Assembly (NCBI RefSeq): GCF_016901225.1
Contig: NZ_JAFEUL010000008.1
Location: forward strand, 124,001 to 188,000
Direction of reading: 5' to 3'
From: Actibacterium sp. 188UL27-1
GTDB taxonomy: Bacteria; Pseudomonadota; Alphaproteobacteria; Rhodobacterales; Rhodobacteraceae
DNA length: 64,000 nt
A model generated the notes under the pieces. It did no database searches, had not been told where the DNA came from, and saw only the letters and a list, made by a program, of their open reading frames with translations. The first letter of the stretch is position 1, and every line of letters starts with the position of its first letter. Below are positions 63,977 to 64,000 of this stretch, piece after piece. The translations under genes and the position numbers were made by a program.

Positions 63977-64000
63977 TGGCCACCAACGAAACCCACTACA
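63976..64000 (+). CDS. ribH: Start of next gene, probably lumazine synthase
   Basis: ATG at 63976 overlaps the ribBX stop, giving MATNETHY before the window ends. Position after ribBX and the short N-terminus suit ribH, but too little is present to prove it. Confidence 0.5.

Overview
The window reads as chromosomal DNA of an alphaproteobacterium of the order Rhodobacterales (Roseobacter-type). The evidence is the high-GC coding style, a TRAP transporter, a DUF1127 gene followed by two 'cuckoo' (CcsR-like) sRNA hairpins, a pyruvate carboxylase, an mraZ-led cell-wall cluster starting with TTG, and a RibBX-type riboflavin protein. It holds about 58 intact or window-truncated protein genes, one tRNA-Gly(GCC), several small genes of 40-83 codons, and a few decayed genes.

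Layout. 1-4.8 kb: end of a fused dihydroxyacetone-type kinase, a LacI-type regulator, a BASS-family transporter and an FAD-dependent dehydrogenase, all on +. 4.9-5.7 kb: remnants of an IS3-family transposase and a tyrosine recombinase. 5.9-12 kb: glyA (-), nadK (+), a decayed stretch with a frameshifted winged-helix gene, a GNAT acetyltransferase, a sulfatase/phosphonate-monoesterase and a fasciclin protein. 12.3-15.4 kb: solute-binding protein plus hybrid histidine kinase. 15.6-24 kb (-): a run of di-haem peroxidase, SARP/TPR-type regulator, vanadium-haloperoxidase-like protein with a (GGV)12 N-terminus, subtilase, and animal-type haem peroxidase. This is the most unusual block. 24-27 kb: Sel1-repeat protein, GGDEF-EAL protein, two small membrane proteins. 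27.5-35.3 kb: TRAP transporter, flavin reductase, aldo/keto reductase and SsuD-like monooxygenase (-), diverging from a GntR regulator and a Gfo/Idh/MocA oxidoreductase (+). This resembles an oxygenolytic sulfo-sugar (sulfoquinovose-type) pathway. 35.4-38.7 kb: a permuted-papain-like protein with an overlapping lipoprotein gene, a 40-codon gene, tRNA-Gly, a DUF1330 gene diverging from a LysR gene, and a MAPEG protein. 38.8-47.1 kb: pyc, a UvrD/PcrA helicase, a single-domain response regulator, DUF1127 plus sRNAs, and an Mrp/ApbC ATPase. 47.7-55.4 kb: the first half of the dcw cluster (mraZ-rsmH-ftsL-ftsI-murE-murF-mraY), which then stops. 55.4-58.3 kb: ACT-domain protein, SDR, KpsC-like capsule transferase. 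58.5-64 kb: riboflavin genes ribE, ribD, ribBX and the start of a probable ribH, with nrdR-ribD inverted relative to the other rib genes.

Links between genes. The peroxidase block shares one strand, with gaps of 25-56 bp between its first four genes, and brings three different peroxidase cofactors together with a protease. The sulfonate block is tightly coupled by TGATG overlaps, and its enzymes form a complete chemical logic: reduced flavin supply, C-S cleavage, aldehyde reduction, uptake. A 16-bp perfect palindrome occurs three times in the window, in unrelated contexts. Many long ORFs antisense to real genes are high-GC shadows and are left out. All family assignments are by eye from motifs; no database search was run.
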